Assembly (NCBI RefSeq): GCF_002224265.1
Contig: NZ_CP012882.1
Coordinates: forward strand, 1,550,001-1,614,000
Direction of reading: 5' to 3'
From: Vibrio vulnificus NBRC 15645 = ATCC 27562
GTDB taxonomy: Bacteria > Pseudomonadota > Gammaproteobacteria > Enterobacterales > Vibrionaceae
Length of the DNA: 64,000 bases
Shown: piece after piece, positions 48,501-56,474 of the stretch
Numbering within the stretch: position 1 is the first letter of the stretch
Layout of the letters: the number at the start of each line of letters is the position of its first letter
The notes under the pieces: generated by a model
The model's database searches: none
What the model was told of the DNA's origin: nothing
What the model saw: the letters and a program-made list of their open reading frames with translations, nothing else
Program-made: the position numbers and the translations under genes

Positions 48501-48583
48501 CTGATGTACCCGCCGAGTAAGGTCAGCGCAATCAATACCCAAACACTGGTACGCTTTGCAATGGTATAGCCAGCAAGGTTCAT
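45533..48583 (-). CDS. RND efflux pump, inner-membrane transporter
   Basis: This 1016-residue protein is the proton-driven pump of a tripartite RND exporter. It has twelve membrane helices in two repeats, two large periplasmic loops, and the helix-4 motif ALIIALGMLVDNAIVVTDGI with the conserved Asp pair of the proton relay. The N-terminus (NLAGYTIAKRTSVWVLIAL) and AFMAILGFLSLIGMMVKNAI belong to the branch often paired with TetR-controlled operons. Its ATG overlaps the adaptor stop codon by one base. Confidence 0.93.
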   Translation of the reverse strand: MNLAGYTIAKRTSVWVLIALTLLGGYISYLKLGRFEDPEFVIRQAVINTPYYGATAQEVSDEVTDLIEGAVQSLQELKEVKSVSKQGMSEVTVEIKLEFAQSSAELQQVWDKLRRKISDVQRQLPPGAGPSIVNDDFSDVYALFFAVTGEGFSDKQLQDYVDTLRRDLVLVPGVAKTATLAEQQETIFVEISSERLKQLGMSLEKVTQVLQKQNLITVAGSIETEAMRLPVIPDSSVRSLQDIRNLQVGLGADNKVVRLGDIANVVRGYQEPATMLMRYNGQRAVGFGISNVMGGNVVEMGDAVKARLAELENQRPLGMELHVISMQSDSVRASVANFIDNLIAAVAIVFVVLLLFMGVRSGIIIGFVLLLTVAGTLCIMLIDDIAMQRISLGALIIALGMLVDNAIVVTDGILVRMQQEPDCDKLTIVNEVVEATKWPLLGGTVVGICAFSAIGLSPSDMGEYAGSLFWVILYSMLLSWVFAVTITPMLCHDFLKVKPNQGDNSVGVMMRSYRGLLSWVLRHRLISVVAILAMLLASVWGAKFIPPGFMPDSQRAQFVVDVYLPQGSDIRRTEQVVAQIENEVKSKQGVTNITSFIGGGGLRFMLTYSPEARNTSYGQLLIDIDDYQKIAALLPELQNELDAKYPDASIKVWKFMLGRGGGKKIEAGFQGPDSAVLRGLAEQAKALMMADDNLIAVQDDWRQQMPVVKPVYSSEKAQRYGLTNQEINQAISQTLSGKNVGVYREGDDLIPIVLRAPKEERQHARAIENTLVYSHAVGQSVPVSQLIESVDVVWQDAILRRIDRVPTILVQADPAPGVLTADAFNQIRSKIEAIPLPAGYELTWYGEYKASNDANEGLVISAPYGFSAMILSVIFMFNALRQPLVIWLTAPLAVIGVTVGLIVFQTPFEFMAILGFLSLIGMMVKNAIVLVDQADVEIRQGKWPFQAIIDAAMSRARPVLLGALTTILGVAPLLVDPFFKSMAVTIMFGLLFATLLTLVVIPLFYAMLFRIKVEQI

Positions 48584-49710
48584 TACTGAGCTCCTTGGGT
48601 CGATTCTGTGTAAGGGCGAACCGCCATGCCCTCTGTGAGCGAGCCTGTTCCTGCAATCACCACGTTTTCGCCCAAGGCAAGATTGTCATCAATCGCGATG
48701 CGATTTTGGCGAAGCTCACCTACTTTGACTTCGCGTTTTGCGACGCGATTATCTCCGTTGACCACCCACACATATTGGCCACCTTGGTTATCTGAGATCA
48801 CCGCCGTTAAAGGCAGCGTGATGCGTTGAGCTTCCGTTTGTTGGCGCTCAGCCGTGTCCGGCACGACTTTCACCGTCATTCCCGGAAGCACGCGATAACC
48901 ATTCACATCGGTGAACGCCAGCGTCACGGCGTAAGTTTGCGTTGCCGCGTCCGCCTGGGTGGAATAATGCTTCAAGGTCAAAGGGAAACGATGCTCTGGG
49001 ATCACCGCGATTTCAGCAAACGCACGCGTGTTGTGCTGACTGGTCAACATCACGGTATCGGGGATGTTCACCAACACTTCTAACTGCTGCAGGTTGTGCA
49101 AAGTTACAATCGGCTGGTTCGCCTGAACCTGGGTATGGTTGTCGACTTGCGTCAGCCCAACAACCCCAGCAAAAGGAGAATAGAGACTGGTGTATTCAAG
49201 TTGGCGTTGCGCTTCTTCCACTCGATTTTTCGACAAATTCAACCGTGTCGCGAGTGCATCCAAATCGCTTTTGGTGATCGCTCGGCTTTTTTCAAAAATG
49301 GCTTTTGCGCGCGCGTATTCCGCCTGCACGTTATCGAGCTCTGATTGAGCTGAAGCTAACGCCGTCTTGGCATCACGCGCATCTAATTGGGCGAGTAGCT
49401 GACCTTTTTTCACTGTATCACCATCGTTCACAAGCAATTGTGTCAATCGCCCAGAAACGCGAAACGACAGCTCTGCTCTTTCCGCCGCTTGCACTACCCC
49501 GTTAAAACTCAGCGCGTTATCCTGCTCGGTAGAGACACGCTCCACCAATGCAGGGCGAACCACTGGCGCTGCCACATGCTGAGCAACAGGCTCACTGCAT
49601 CCCACCACCAGCAAACAGGCCGCCACAGCACTTATGTAGCGTACGCTAAGGCATCGCCTTCTAAACTGACGACCAAATCGACTTCCAATTAGAGGATCAA
49701 CCAACGACAT
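48583..49710 (-). CDS. RND efflux periplasmic adaptor lipoprotein
   Basis: This membrane-fusion subunit links the RND pump to an outer-membrane channel. A lipobox LVVGC puts the lipidated cysteine at residue 38. A lipoyl/hairpin region follows (VNDGDTVKKGQLLAQLDARD, then a coiled coil, then LYSPFAGVVGLTQVDNHTQV), with beta-barrel and membrane-proximal domains. AGGTGG precedes the ATG. No outer-membrane channel gene is adjacent, so TolC or a distant homologue is probably used. Confidence 0.92.
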   Translation of the reverse strand: MSLVDPLIGSRFGRQFRRRCLSVRYISAVAACLLVVGCSEPVAQHVAAPVVRPALVERVSTEQDNALSFNGVVQAAERAELSFRVSGRLTQLLVNDGDTVKKGQLLAQLDARDAKTALASAQSELDNVQAEYARAKAIFEKSRAITKSDLDALATRLNLSKNRVEEAQRQLEYTSLYSPFAGVVGLTQVDNHTQVQANQPIVTLHNLQQLEVLVNIPDTVMLTSQHNTRAFAEIAVIPEHRFPLTLKHYSTQADAATQTYAVTLAFTDVNGYRVLPGMTVKVVPDTAERQQTEAQRITLPLTAVISDNQGGQYVWVVNGDNRVAKREVKVGELRQNRIAIDDNLALGENVVIAGTGSLTEGMAVRPYTESTQGAQ

Positions 49711-49734
49711 TTTCCACCTTCAAAAAGAAAAAAA

Positions 49735-49791
49735 GTAAACTTTGGAGTTTATTTTATTGCAAATCACAAAAAGGTAAACTCAAAAGTTTAC
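49735..49791. promoter_or_regulatory. Two TetR-like operator palindromes before the RND operon
   Basis: GTAAACTCAAAAGTTTAC (49774-49791) is a perfect 7-bp inverted repeat with a 4-base spacer. GTAAACTTTGGAGTTTAT (49735-49752) is the same with one end mismatch. Their centres are 39 bases apart, and they lie 25-81 bases upstream of the adaptor start. No TetR gene is adjacent. Confidence 0.65.
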
Positions 49792-49854
49792 TGAAAGGTG
49801 ATATTTGTCCGTTATTTGAGATCCTAAATGCGTTATTTCTGTTTCTCCGAATAC

Positions 49855-49882
49855 AAAAAAAGCCGCAAAAGCGGCTTTTTTT
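49855..49882 (-). terminator. Terminator hairpin after the 49901 gene
   Basis: The stem AGCCGC/GCGGCT has an AAAA loop, with A7 before and T7 after, so it can act in both directions. It ends the minus-strand cluster that begins near 51581. Confidence 0.88.
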
Positions 49883-49900
49883 GAACATTTCGCTGAGTGG

Positions 49901-50407
49901 CTACCTGTTTTTTTCATCCACGGATGCGGCCGCCCCTTCTTCCTTGGCGAGCAATATTTGACACAACCACACGCCACAAGCTGAAATAAAATACCCTGTA
50001 TTGGAATAGCAGAGAGAACGTGAAGAGAGTGACGCTTGACTTAACAAAGCATCAAACTGATGCACACTCGCGGTGATAATCTCTTGCTCGTGCTGATCTC
50101 GCCCTTTAGGAACTGGCTGCGTTTTTACCTCATCAAATAGCGATTTCACCAATTCGATTTTCTTCTGCATTGGCGTTTTTCTCAGGCTTATTTGCTCAAA
50201 TAAATCGGCATACCTCATTTCGATAACACCCTGCGGTTTCACTTGATCGAGCGAAGTCATTAAAGAGCGAACACTTTGCTTCAACGCAATGGGCAAACGT
50301 AAATCGTAAGCAAACGGACGTAACCAAAGCCAGGCTTGCATAGCCACCAGCAGCACAAACAGAACCAGCAAGATGATCAACATGGTTTCGATAGCAAAGT
50401 TATTCAT
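49901..50407 (-). CDS. Hypothetical membrane-anchored protein, 168 residues
   Basis: An N-terminal helix (TMLIILLVLFVLLVAMQAWLW, about residues 8-28) anchors a largely helical, charged domain (about 30-140), and a second weaker hydrophobic patch lies near 142-155. No family was recognised. Its ATG overlaps the stop of the preceding gene by 4 bases (ATGA), so the two are translationally coupled. Confidence 0.7.
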   Translation of the reverse strand: MNNFAIETMLIILLVLFVLLVAMQAWLWLRPFAYDLRLPIALKQSVRSLMTSLDQVKPQGVIEMRYADLFEQISLRKTPMQKKIELVKSLFDEVKTQPVPKGRDQHEQEIITASVHQFDALLSQASLSSRSLCYSNTGYFISACGVWLCQILLAKEEGAAASVDEKNR

Positions 50408-51354
50408 GACTCACTCCGTTTGATTAACATCACTTCGGTTAACAACTCTTTTGGCTCCACGCCCATTTTCCCATTGAGGTATTTCTCTATGCCTAACGGC
50501 TTATGGCGTGTTTTGATTTTTTTCGCCCTGGTTAATGACGAAGCAAACGACCAGGCATTACCGAGAAACTGGTACTCGCCTTGGTGTTCAACCACGTAAA
50601 CGGGCATGGAAGGCAAAGTCCCTGCCACGAATTTGCCTTTGGCTTCAATCGGGTAGGAAACGGGTATGCAGGTGGTGAACTCAAACAAACCCGTTTTCAG
50701 TGACATAGAATGATAGAGATTAAAAATCTCACCAGACACCGGAACTCGGTGTTCTGCTACATAGTCTTCTAAGTTATCGAAATGACGCTGCATTAAGTGG
50801 CCTACGTCATCGGTAGTGGCGCTGCCTTTTACGCCAATGTAATGCACTTGCGGCACCACCTTTTCACCGAGATCTTTCAGCTTCGAGTACACATGCCCAG
50901 TTTCAATGGCGCTTTTTAACATTCTCAAACCGCGCGCGTAATCCATACCGAGCACCGCCCCAAACATTTGACGGAAGAAAAACATGTACCAAGGCAACTT
51001 ACCCTGAAATTGCCACTCAACGCGGCAACCTTGCTGCTCAGGAGAAACATTGAAATAGACTTTCGCCTCGCCTTTGAACGGTTTGAGATAGCTCAAGCGG
51101 AAAACGAGTTGATGATCATACAGGTGCGCTAACTCCATTTTTCCTGCACCAATACGCTCACCTTTCCATGCGTACTGAGCCCCAGGCTGCTGCTGGAAAG
51201 TACTAAAGGTAACCTCGCTTTTCGGCTCCAAAATTAACCATGGCGACCACTTGGCCCAAGTCCCAAAATCGCTGATATAGTCGATGACCTTTTCAGGTTT
51301 CCTATCAATATAGATACTTCGACTAACACAAGTCCCTGTCATATCAATACGCAT
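50404..51354 (-). CDS. SRPBCC and GyrI-like two-domain protein
   Basis: Residues 1-150 look like an SRPBCC (START/polyketide cyclase) domain: SRSIYIDRKPEKVIDYISDF, then WAKWSPWLILEP and VEWQFQGKLPWYMFFF. Residues 160-316 look like a GyrI-like/AraC effector-binding domain (VHYIGVKGSATTDDVGHLM, then MPVYVVEHQGEYQFLGNAW). Both folds bind hydrophobic small molecules. There is no DNA-binding domain, so a ligand-binding or detoxifying role is more likely than transcription control; that is inference. Confidence 0.75.
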   Translation of the reverse strand: MRIDMTGTCVSRSIYIDRKPEKVIDYISDFGTWAKWSPWLILEPKSEVTFSTFQQQPGAQYAWKGERIGAGKMELAHLYDHQLVFRLSYLKPFKGEAKVYFNVSPEQQGCRVEWQFQGKLPWYMFFFRQMFGAVLGMDYARGLRMLKSAIETGHVYSKLKDLGEKVVPQVHYIGVKGSATTDDVGHLMQRHFDNLEDYVAEHRVPVSGEIFNLYHSMSLKTGLFEFTTCIPVSYPIEAKGKFVAGTLPSMPVYVVEHQGEYQFLGNAWSFASSLTRAKKIKTRHKPLGIEKYLNGKMGVEPKELLTEVMLIKRSES

Positions 51355-51377
51355 TGCACTACCTCTCGGCTAGAGGA

Positions 51378-51581
51378 TCATTGGCTGGTGGCTTCGTCGA
51401 GGTTTTCACCAATGTCTTTCGCGGTATCACGGAAAAAATGGCCGGTTTTCTTTGCCGCATCTTTGGTGGCATGGCCCACTTCCGTAAAGCCTTCTTTAAT
51501 CTCTTTCTTCTGATGAGCACTACAACCCGCCAGTAAAGTAACCAAACATAATGCCGCAAGAGTGGGTAATTTCATTTGCAT
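51378..51581 (-). CDS. Small lipoprotein, 67 residues
   Basis: A signal peptide with lipobox LLAGC places the lipidated cysteine at residue 20. The mature part is short, charged and helical (KKEIKEGFTEVGHATKDAAK, then KTGHFF). The ATG has AGGAG 6 bases upstream. It begins the minus-strand cluster with 50404 and 49901, separated by 23 bases from the SRPBCC gene. No family beyond small envelope lipoprotein was recognised. Confidence 0.8.
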   Translation of the reverse strand: MQMKLPTLAALCLVTLLAGCSAHQKKEIKEGFTEVGHATKDAAKKTGHFFRDTAKDIGENLDEATSQ

Positions 51582-51651
51582 CGACGACTCCTAATATCCA
51601 TTTAAGCAAATCTTTGAACTTTCGGATATTAACCAACTCCCAGGAATAAAG

Positions 51652-51672
51652 AAAGGGAGCAAAATGCTCCCT
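51652..51672 (-). terminator. Terminator after the 51685 gene
   Basis: The 7-bp stem GGGAGCA/TGCTCCC with a 3-base loop is followed on the minus strand by a T-rich stretch, 12 bases past the stop. Confidence 0.75.
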
Positions 51673-51684
51673 GAAAAGCGGTCT

Positions 51685-52722
51685 CTACGCCACTGCGGCG
51701 TCGCCCAACCAGTGGTAGTGGTTATTGGCTTTCTTACCGACCACGCCCGCGCTGATCAATTCGTTAAACAGCCGATCCACTTCTTCTGTACTGAGTTTAA
51801 AGTGCTTGGCAACCGCCTTCTTACTGCATGAGAGCTCGCTCCTTGCCAATGCTTGAGCTACATCGAGATAAAGTGGCGATGGCTCGGGCTGAGCTTCCTT
51901 AGTCGCGGCAATCGGATAATCTTGCTGAGCATGCAAATGCGGCAAATACCCAACCGGAGTGACGGATTCACCCTGTTCGGCTGCGTTGTCACCAAAACGG
52001 CGATACCAATGACGAAAACGTTGCTCTTCGCCAATAACCCCAACAAAGAAGGCTGCAAAGCAATCCAGCAACACCGACAAAAAGACCACAAGCCCCAATT
52101 GTGCCTGACCAGAGGGAATTGAAAATGCTGCCGCTAGGCTATCGATGAGCCCCACCACTGAGCCTTGCGCGACAGGCGGTAAGCTGTCTCGTTGCATAGC
52201 CAATTTTTGCTGCTCTTTACGCAGAGTATCGTTTTGCTGTTGGATTCGATTCACCCCTGTGGCGATCCGTTCCATCTCAATGTATTTTTGCGCAGCCAGA
52301 TTGTTTAACTCAATCTGCTTTTCAATCGCTTCAATTTGGCGATTGAAAGCGGTGACTTTAGCCTGTTCCAGTGCAATGTGATTCTGCGCGGTATTGGTCG
52401 CGCTGTTAATCCCGCCGATACTGCCGCCAATAGAAATCGCGGCTAATACCAAATAAAAGACAAACGCAGTGATGGCTCCAGAATAATTGCGGTGTGCACG
52501 TCGCTCACCAAACTCGTACCAAGCGTAAAACTTTCCAGCCTCGAAAATGATGGCTAAACCGCCAAATAAGGCCTGCATCAAGGGGTTGTCATCTATCGAT
52601 AAAAACAGCAGCAATGAAAAAATGGTGGACGCCAAAATGGCAGCGCCAGTAAAAGAATACACACTAATAAGTGCAAATCGCCCTTTGGGATAGCGATACC
52701 CTAGTTGTTGCTCGTAATGCAT
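51685..52722 (-). CDS. Membrane protein with coiled coil and possible winged-helix tail
   Basis: This 345-residue protein has hydrophobic helices at about 17-42, 46-66 and 80-105, a coiled coil at about 115-185 (QAKVTAFNRQIEAIEKQIEL, then NRIQQQNDTLRKEQQKL), a fourth hydrophobic helix near 205-230, and a soluble C-terminus. The last 60 residues (ALARSELSCSKKAVAKHFKL, then STEEVDRLFNELISAGVVGK) look like a winged-helix domain. I do not recognise the family. Similar membrane-plus-coiled-coil proteins occur on plasmids and mobile elements, but nothing mobile is seen nearby. Confidence 0.65.
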   Translation of the reverse strand: MHYEQQLGYRYPKGRFALISVYSFTGAAILASTIFSLLLFLSIDDNPLMQALFGGLAIIFEAGKFYAWYEFGERRAHRNYSGAITAFVFYLVLAAISIGGSIGGINSATNTAQNHIALEQAKVTAFNRQIEAIEKQIELNNLAAQKYIEMERIATGVNRIQQQNDTLRKEQQKLAMQRDSLPPVAQGSVVGLIDSLAAAFSIPSGQAQLGLVVFLSVLLDCFAAFFVGVIGEEQRFRHWYRRFGDNAAEQGESVTPVGYLPHLHAQQDYPIAATKEAQPEPSPLYLDVAQALARSELSCSKKAVAKHFKLSTEEVDRLFNELISAGVVGKKANNHYHWLGDAAVA

Positions 52723-52903
52723 AGTGATTTATTTTTTATTTGTGAGTCAGTGACTAAGGCGGCGAGAATACATGATTCACTTCACAATTTCCGTTCAAAA
52801 ACGAGACTTCTCCTGTCGTTCGGAGAATGATTAGACACATTGTTTGCATCCTCTCCAATTTGTTGAGAATACAGACAGGTTAGCGGTGTTATTAGGAGTC
52901 TTC

Positions 52904-53293
52904 ATGCGACAAAAAAACCAACAACAAACTCATTGGTATACACATTGGCGCGCATTTTTAAGCCTGCTGTTGCTCAGTTGTGTTTCCTCCTTCGCTCATG
53001 CGTCAAATCGAGCAATAGAAGCGTGGGAGTGGATCGAACAAGGCGCGCTCGTTGTTGATGTGCGTACACCCGCCGAGTTTCAGAAAAAACACATCGAAGG
53101 GGCGGTAAACATCCCTTTGAATGAACTAGCAAAGGGCTTTAGCAAGATCGACAAGAGTCAGCCGATCGTTCTGTACTGCCGCAGTGGCAATCGTTCCGGC
53201 CAAGCTTACGATTTCCTCTCGCAATCTGGCTACACATTGCTGTTAAATGGCGGGGGCATTGAAGAAATGCTGGCCGTCAAACCAGAAGAATAA
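52904..53293 (+). CDS. Exported rhodanese-like protein
   Basis: This periplasmic single-domain rhodanese resembles PspE. A signal peptide (about residues 12-32, LSLLLLSCVSSFAHA) precedes the domain: WIEQGALVVDVRTPAEFQKK, then HIEGAVNIPL and the active-site loop LYCRSGNRSGQ with the catalytic Cys near residue 96. The ATG at 52904 has AGGAG 5 bases upstream; the frame is open 20 codons further. It probably transfers sulfane sulfur to cyanide or thiols. A terminator follows. Confidence 0.9.
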   Translation: MRQKNQQQTHWYTHWRAFLSLLLLSCVSSFAHASNRAIEAWEWIEQGALVVDVRTPAEFQKKHIEGAVNIPLNELAKGFSKIDKSQPIVLYCRSGNRSGQAYDFLSQSGYTLLLNGGGIEEMLAVKPEE

Positions 53294-53313
53294 TCCATCA
53301 AGCAGAAATTAAG

Positions 53314-53346
53314 AAGGCGCTCAATCCAGAGCGCCTTTTGTTCTTT
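53314..53346. terminator. Terminator between rhodanese and the 37-residue gene
   Basis: The 9-bp stem AAGGCGCTC/GAGCGCCTT with a 6-base loop and a T run, directly before the convergent small gene's stop. Confidence 0.88.
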
Positions 53347-53460
53347 TTAGCCAGCGAAAAAGGCTAAGGCAAACACCACGGCCATCATCACAGCGATGGT
53401 AATGAACAGTGTGGATGGTTTTCCACCACCACCTTTCGGCGCTTGATTACAGCATCCCAT
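53347..53460 (-). CDS. Small membrane peptide, 37 residues
   Basis: An ATG at 53460 with AAGGTG 5 bases upstream opens a complete frame: MGCCNQAPKGGGGKPSTLFI followed by TIAVMMAVVFALAFFAG and TAA. The polar head has two adjacent cysteines and a glycine run, and one hydrophobic helix fills the C-terminus. The frame ends at the terminator. The family was not recognised, but the design is that of a deliberate one-helix membrane peptide. Confidence 0.6.
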   Translation of the reverse strand: MGCCNQAPKGGGGKPSTLFITIAVMMAVVFALAFFAG

Positions 53461-53545
53461 AAGTCACCTTACTTTCGGATTAACGACCATCATAGGTATA
53501 AACCTTTGCCTTGGGGTAAGGTCAAACGGTAATGCATTAACGTAA

Positions 53546-54898
53546 TCAGCGAAAGCAAACCTCCGCCCAACGCGCCAGACCTGCGGTAACCGAGCCGAAA
53601 TAGTTGCCACTGACAACGGGCACATTCGGTAACTCGCTCTCTACGGCTTGGCGCAAAATCGGTGAGCGAGCGGAACCACCGGTCATAAAGATCACATCCG
53701 GCTTTACGCCCCCCTGCTCAACGGCTTCTTTTACTAGCTCCACCATTTTGCTCTTCGGCGACTCAATCGCTTCAATCATTTCGCTCTGGCTGACATCCAC
53801 ATGTAACTGTTCCGAAAACAGATTGAGGGCAACTTGGTAGTGTTCGCTATCCGACAAGGCAATTTTTGCCTCTTCAGCCCGTCTGACTATCTGATAACCG
53901 AGTGTTTCATGGTAGACCTTGAGCAAGCGAGCCAGTTTTTCTGGCTCTTGGGCTTCTTTGTGCAGCAGCTTAAGCGCCGCTAGATTGGCGCGCCCATAGA
54001 AGTCGTTTTGCGCTTGAACGTTGTTAATAGCGATTGGGTTCCAAAACTGAGTCCTTGGCATATCAATGCCGCTGACCGCTTTGCTACCAAAACCAAATGG
54101 CGTCATCAGTTGACGAAACGCAAGATAAATATCGAGGTCATTACCACCAATTCGCTGACCGGAATGAGCAAGCAAGCTGCCTGTACGCTCGTTTTTTCCA
54201 CGCCAGCTTGGCCCCATTTCAATCAGCGAGCAGTCAGTCGTACCGCCACCAATATCAACCACCAATACGGTTTTGTCATGCTGCAGAGTTGCTTCATATT
54301 CTAAACCAGCAGCAACCGGTTCAAACTGAAACTCTATGTTTTTAAAGCCTGCGCGTGTCGCTGCGCGACGCAGAATGCCTTCAGCCTGACGGTTTGCCTC
54401 TTCACCACCTCGACCGTGGAAGTTCACAGGACGGCCAATCACCGCATCACGAATCACCGCTTGCGCCGAATGTTCTGCGTTGGTTTTGATGTTAGCCATC
54501 ATGGCGCAAACCAGATCTTCGAAGAAGCTCAGCTGCACGTCATGCAGGCCAGAAGCACCAAGAAACGATTTCGGTGATTTAACGTAATAGAGATCCGTTG
54601 GATCTGCCAAATAGCGATCAAGCGCCGCCTGGCCAAACACCACATCTTCCGGATGCAGTTCAATGCTCTCTTCTCGATTGACGTTGATGGCTCGTCGTAA
54701 TACCTGCTCACCCACTTTGTCGAGCGGTTTGATATCTCGATGTCGGAATAAATGCTCGGAAACCGATTCTCTTGTTGGGGCGGAAAGTGTTGACGGAATA
54801 TAGTGACTTGATCCTTCAATAGCGAGTAGCTCTGGCTCGCCATCTTGCATTTTCGCCACTGAACAGTTTGCCGTTCCATAATCGAAACCAATGTACAT
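53546..54898 (-). CDS. yegD: Hsp70-family protein, YegD type
   Basis: This is an actin-fold ATPase of the Hsp70 superfamily without a full substrate domain. Phosphate and adenosine loops are present: YIGFDYGTANCSVAK at the start, VLVVDIGGGTTDCSLIEMG near 207-225, and VIFMTGGSARSPILRQAV near 410-427. It resembles E. coli YegD (450 residues). The ATG at 54898 has GGAGG just upstream; the frame continues 5 codons further. Client and partner are unknown. Confidence 0.88.
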   Translation of the reverse strand: MYIGFDYGTANCSVAKMQDGEPELLAIEGSSHYIPSTLSAPTRESVSEHLFRHRDIKPLDKVGEQVLRRAINVNREESIELHPEDVVFGQAALDRYLADPTDLYYVKSPKSFLGASGLHDVQLSFFEDLVCAMMANIKTNAEHSAQAVIRDAVIGRPVNFHGRGGEEANRQAEGILRRAATRAGFKNIEFQFEPVAAGLEYEATLQHDKTVLVVDIGGGTTDCSLIEMGPSWRGKNERTGSLLAHSGQRIGGNDLDIYLAFRQLMTPFGFGSKAVSGIDMPRTQFWNPIAINNVQAQNDFYGRANLAALKLLHKEAQEPEKLARLLKVYHETLGYQIVRRAEEAKIALSDSEHYQVALNLFSEQLHVDVSQSEMIEAIESPKSKMVELVKEAVEQGGVKPDVIFMTGGSARSPILRQAVESELPNVPVVSGNYFGSVTAGLARWAEVCFR

Positions 54899-55244
54899 AA
54901 CACCTCCAGCCAAAAAAAGGTCGGCAATGCTAACGCAGCGCCCAGCAAATAGCCAGTAAAAGCCCCTTATTCAATTTGCACTGGCAATCAATAAACACCG
55001 TTTTTCTGCTAACAACCGAAAACGAGTGGAAAATCGATTGCGTTATCACTCTGTATTTTAAAGAAATTTATCAATAAGATAACGAAATTTATGTGCAACA
55101 AGATCCTGTTCACAGTTCCTGTTTTTAGAGAGGGGTTTCCCTCCCCCAACTTGTTTGAGATCAAGTTTGCTTTCACCACTCATATGACAAAGTAATGGCT
55201 AGAAGAGGAATCATTATTAACTAACAACGATGGAGCAATCCAAC
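54899..55244. other. Divergent promoter region of yegD and the alcohol dehydrogenase
   Basis: This 346-base gap has no gene. It carries the promoters of both flanking genes and one candidate LuxR/SmcR site, listed separately. Confidence 0.5.
55056..55077. promoter_or_regulatory. LuxR/SmcR-like quorum-sensing site
   Basis: TTTTAAAGAAATTTATCAAT followed by AA agrees at 18 of 22 positions with the LuxR-family consensus I recall (half-site TTATTGATAAA, inverted), including the complete right half. It lies about 170-190 bases before the alcohol dehydrogenase start. Confidence 0.4.
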
Positions 55245-56393
55245 ATGGCAAGTGCATTTTTTATCCCTACCGTGAACCTAATGGGCGCAGGCTGCCTAAA
55301 AGACGCAGCAGATAGCATTAAGGCTCAAGGTTTTACAAAAGGTTTGATTGTTACCGACAAGATCCTAAATCAAATCGGTGTGGTGAAGCAGGTTCAGGAC
55401 CTTCTTTCTGAGCGTGGTGTCAGCGCAGTTGTGTTTGATGGTACGCAGCCAAACCCAACAATCAGTAACGTAAACGCAGGCTTAGAGCTTCTAAAGCAAA
55501 ACGATTGTGACTTCGTGATCTCACTAGGTGGTGGTTCTCCACACGACTGTGCCAAAGGTATCGCATTGGTGGCTTCAAATGGTGGCGCCATTGCCGATTA
55601 CGAAGGTGTCGACAAATCAGCAAAACCAATGCTACCGCTGATTGCTATCAATACAACGGCGGGTACGGCCTCTGAAATGACCCGCTTCTGTATCATCACC
55701 GATGAAGCACGTCATATTAAAATGGCGATCGTCGATAAACACACAACGCCACTTATCTCAGTAAACGACCCAGAATTGATGCTAGCAAAACCTGCATCAC
55801 TCACCGCAGCAACGGGTATGGATGCACTGACTCACGCGGTAGAAGCTTACGTTTCTATTGCTGCAACGCCGATTACTGATGCAGTTGCAATCAAAGCGAT
55901 CGAGCTTATCCAAGCTCACCTTCGTACTGCGGTTGCGCACGGTGAAGATATTGAAGCGCGTGAGCAAATGGCTTACGCACAGTTCATGGCAGGTATGGCA
56001 TTTAACAACGCATCATTAGGCTATGTACACGCAATGGCACACCAGTTGGGTGGCTTCTACGACCTACCTCACGGTGTATGTAACGCAATCTTGTTGCCAC
56101 ACGTACAACGCTACAACGCACAAGTTTGCCCTGAGCGTCTACGCGATGTCGCAAAAGCAATGGGTGTCAATGTTGAAGGTATGAGCGCAGAGCAAGGTGC
56201 AGACGCAGCGATCGAAGCCATTGTGCAACTCGCGAAAGATGTCGGTATCCCAACTGGAATTCGCGAACTTGGCGCGAAACTGGAAGACATTCCAACACTT
56301 GCCGACAATGCGTTGAAAGATGCCTGCGGTTTCACCAACCCGAAACAAGCGACACACGAAGAGATCTCTGCGATTTTTGAAGCAGCGATGTAA
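55245..56393 (+). CDS. Iron-containing alcohol dehydrogenase (YiaY/FucO type)
   Basis: This group III alcohol dehydrogenase of 382 residues has [20 protein letters not shown] (NAD site, about 90-110), [16 protein letters not shown], and the metal-binding [19 protein letters not shown] and [19 protein letters not shown] segments with the ligating Asp and His residues. It begins [16 protein letters not shown] at 55245 with GGAG 9 bases upstream; an ATG 5 codons earlier is possible. Codon use is strongly biased toward GGT, CGT and other preferred codons, suggesting high expression. It probably interconverts short alcohols and aldehydes. Confidence 0.92.
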   Translation: MASAFFIPTVNLMGAGCLKDAADSIKAQGFTKGLIVTDKILNQIGVVKQVQDLLSERGVSAVVFDGTQPNPTISNVNAGLELLKQNDCDFVISLGGGSPHDCAKGIALVASNGGAIADYEGVDKSAKPMLPLIAINTTAGTASEMTRFCIITDEARHIKMAIVDKHTTPLISVNDPELMLAKPASLTAATGMDALTHAVEAYVSIAATPITDAVAIKAIELIQAHLRTAVAHGEDIEAREQMAYAQFMAGMAFNNASLGYVHAMAHQLGGFYDLPHGVCNAILLPHVQRYNAQVCPERLRDVAKAMGVNVEGMSAEQGADAAIEAIVQLAKDVGIPTGIRELGAKLEDIPTLADNALKDACGFTNPKQATHEEISAIFEAAM

Positions 56394-56423
56394 TCTCCTT
56401 AAGGCTTGCAAATCAAGATGAAC

Positions 56424-56450
56424 AAAGCGCTCTTCGGAGCGCTTTTTTTA
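56424..56450 (+). terminator. Rho-independent terminator after the alcohol dehydrogenase
   Basis: The stem AAAGCGCTC with a TTCG tetraloop is followed by T7. Confidence 0.92.
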
Positions 56451-56474
56451 ATAGTGAATGTGGACTCTAAATGC

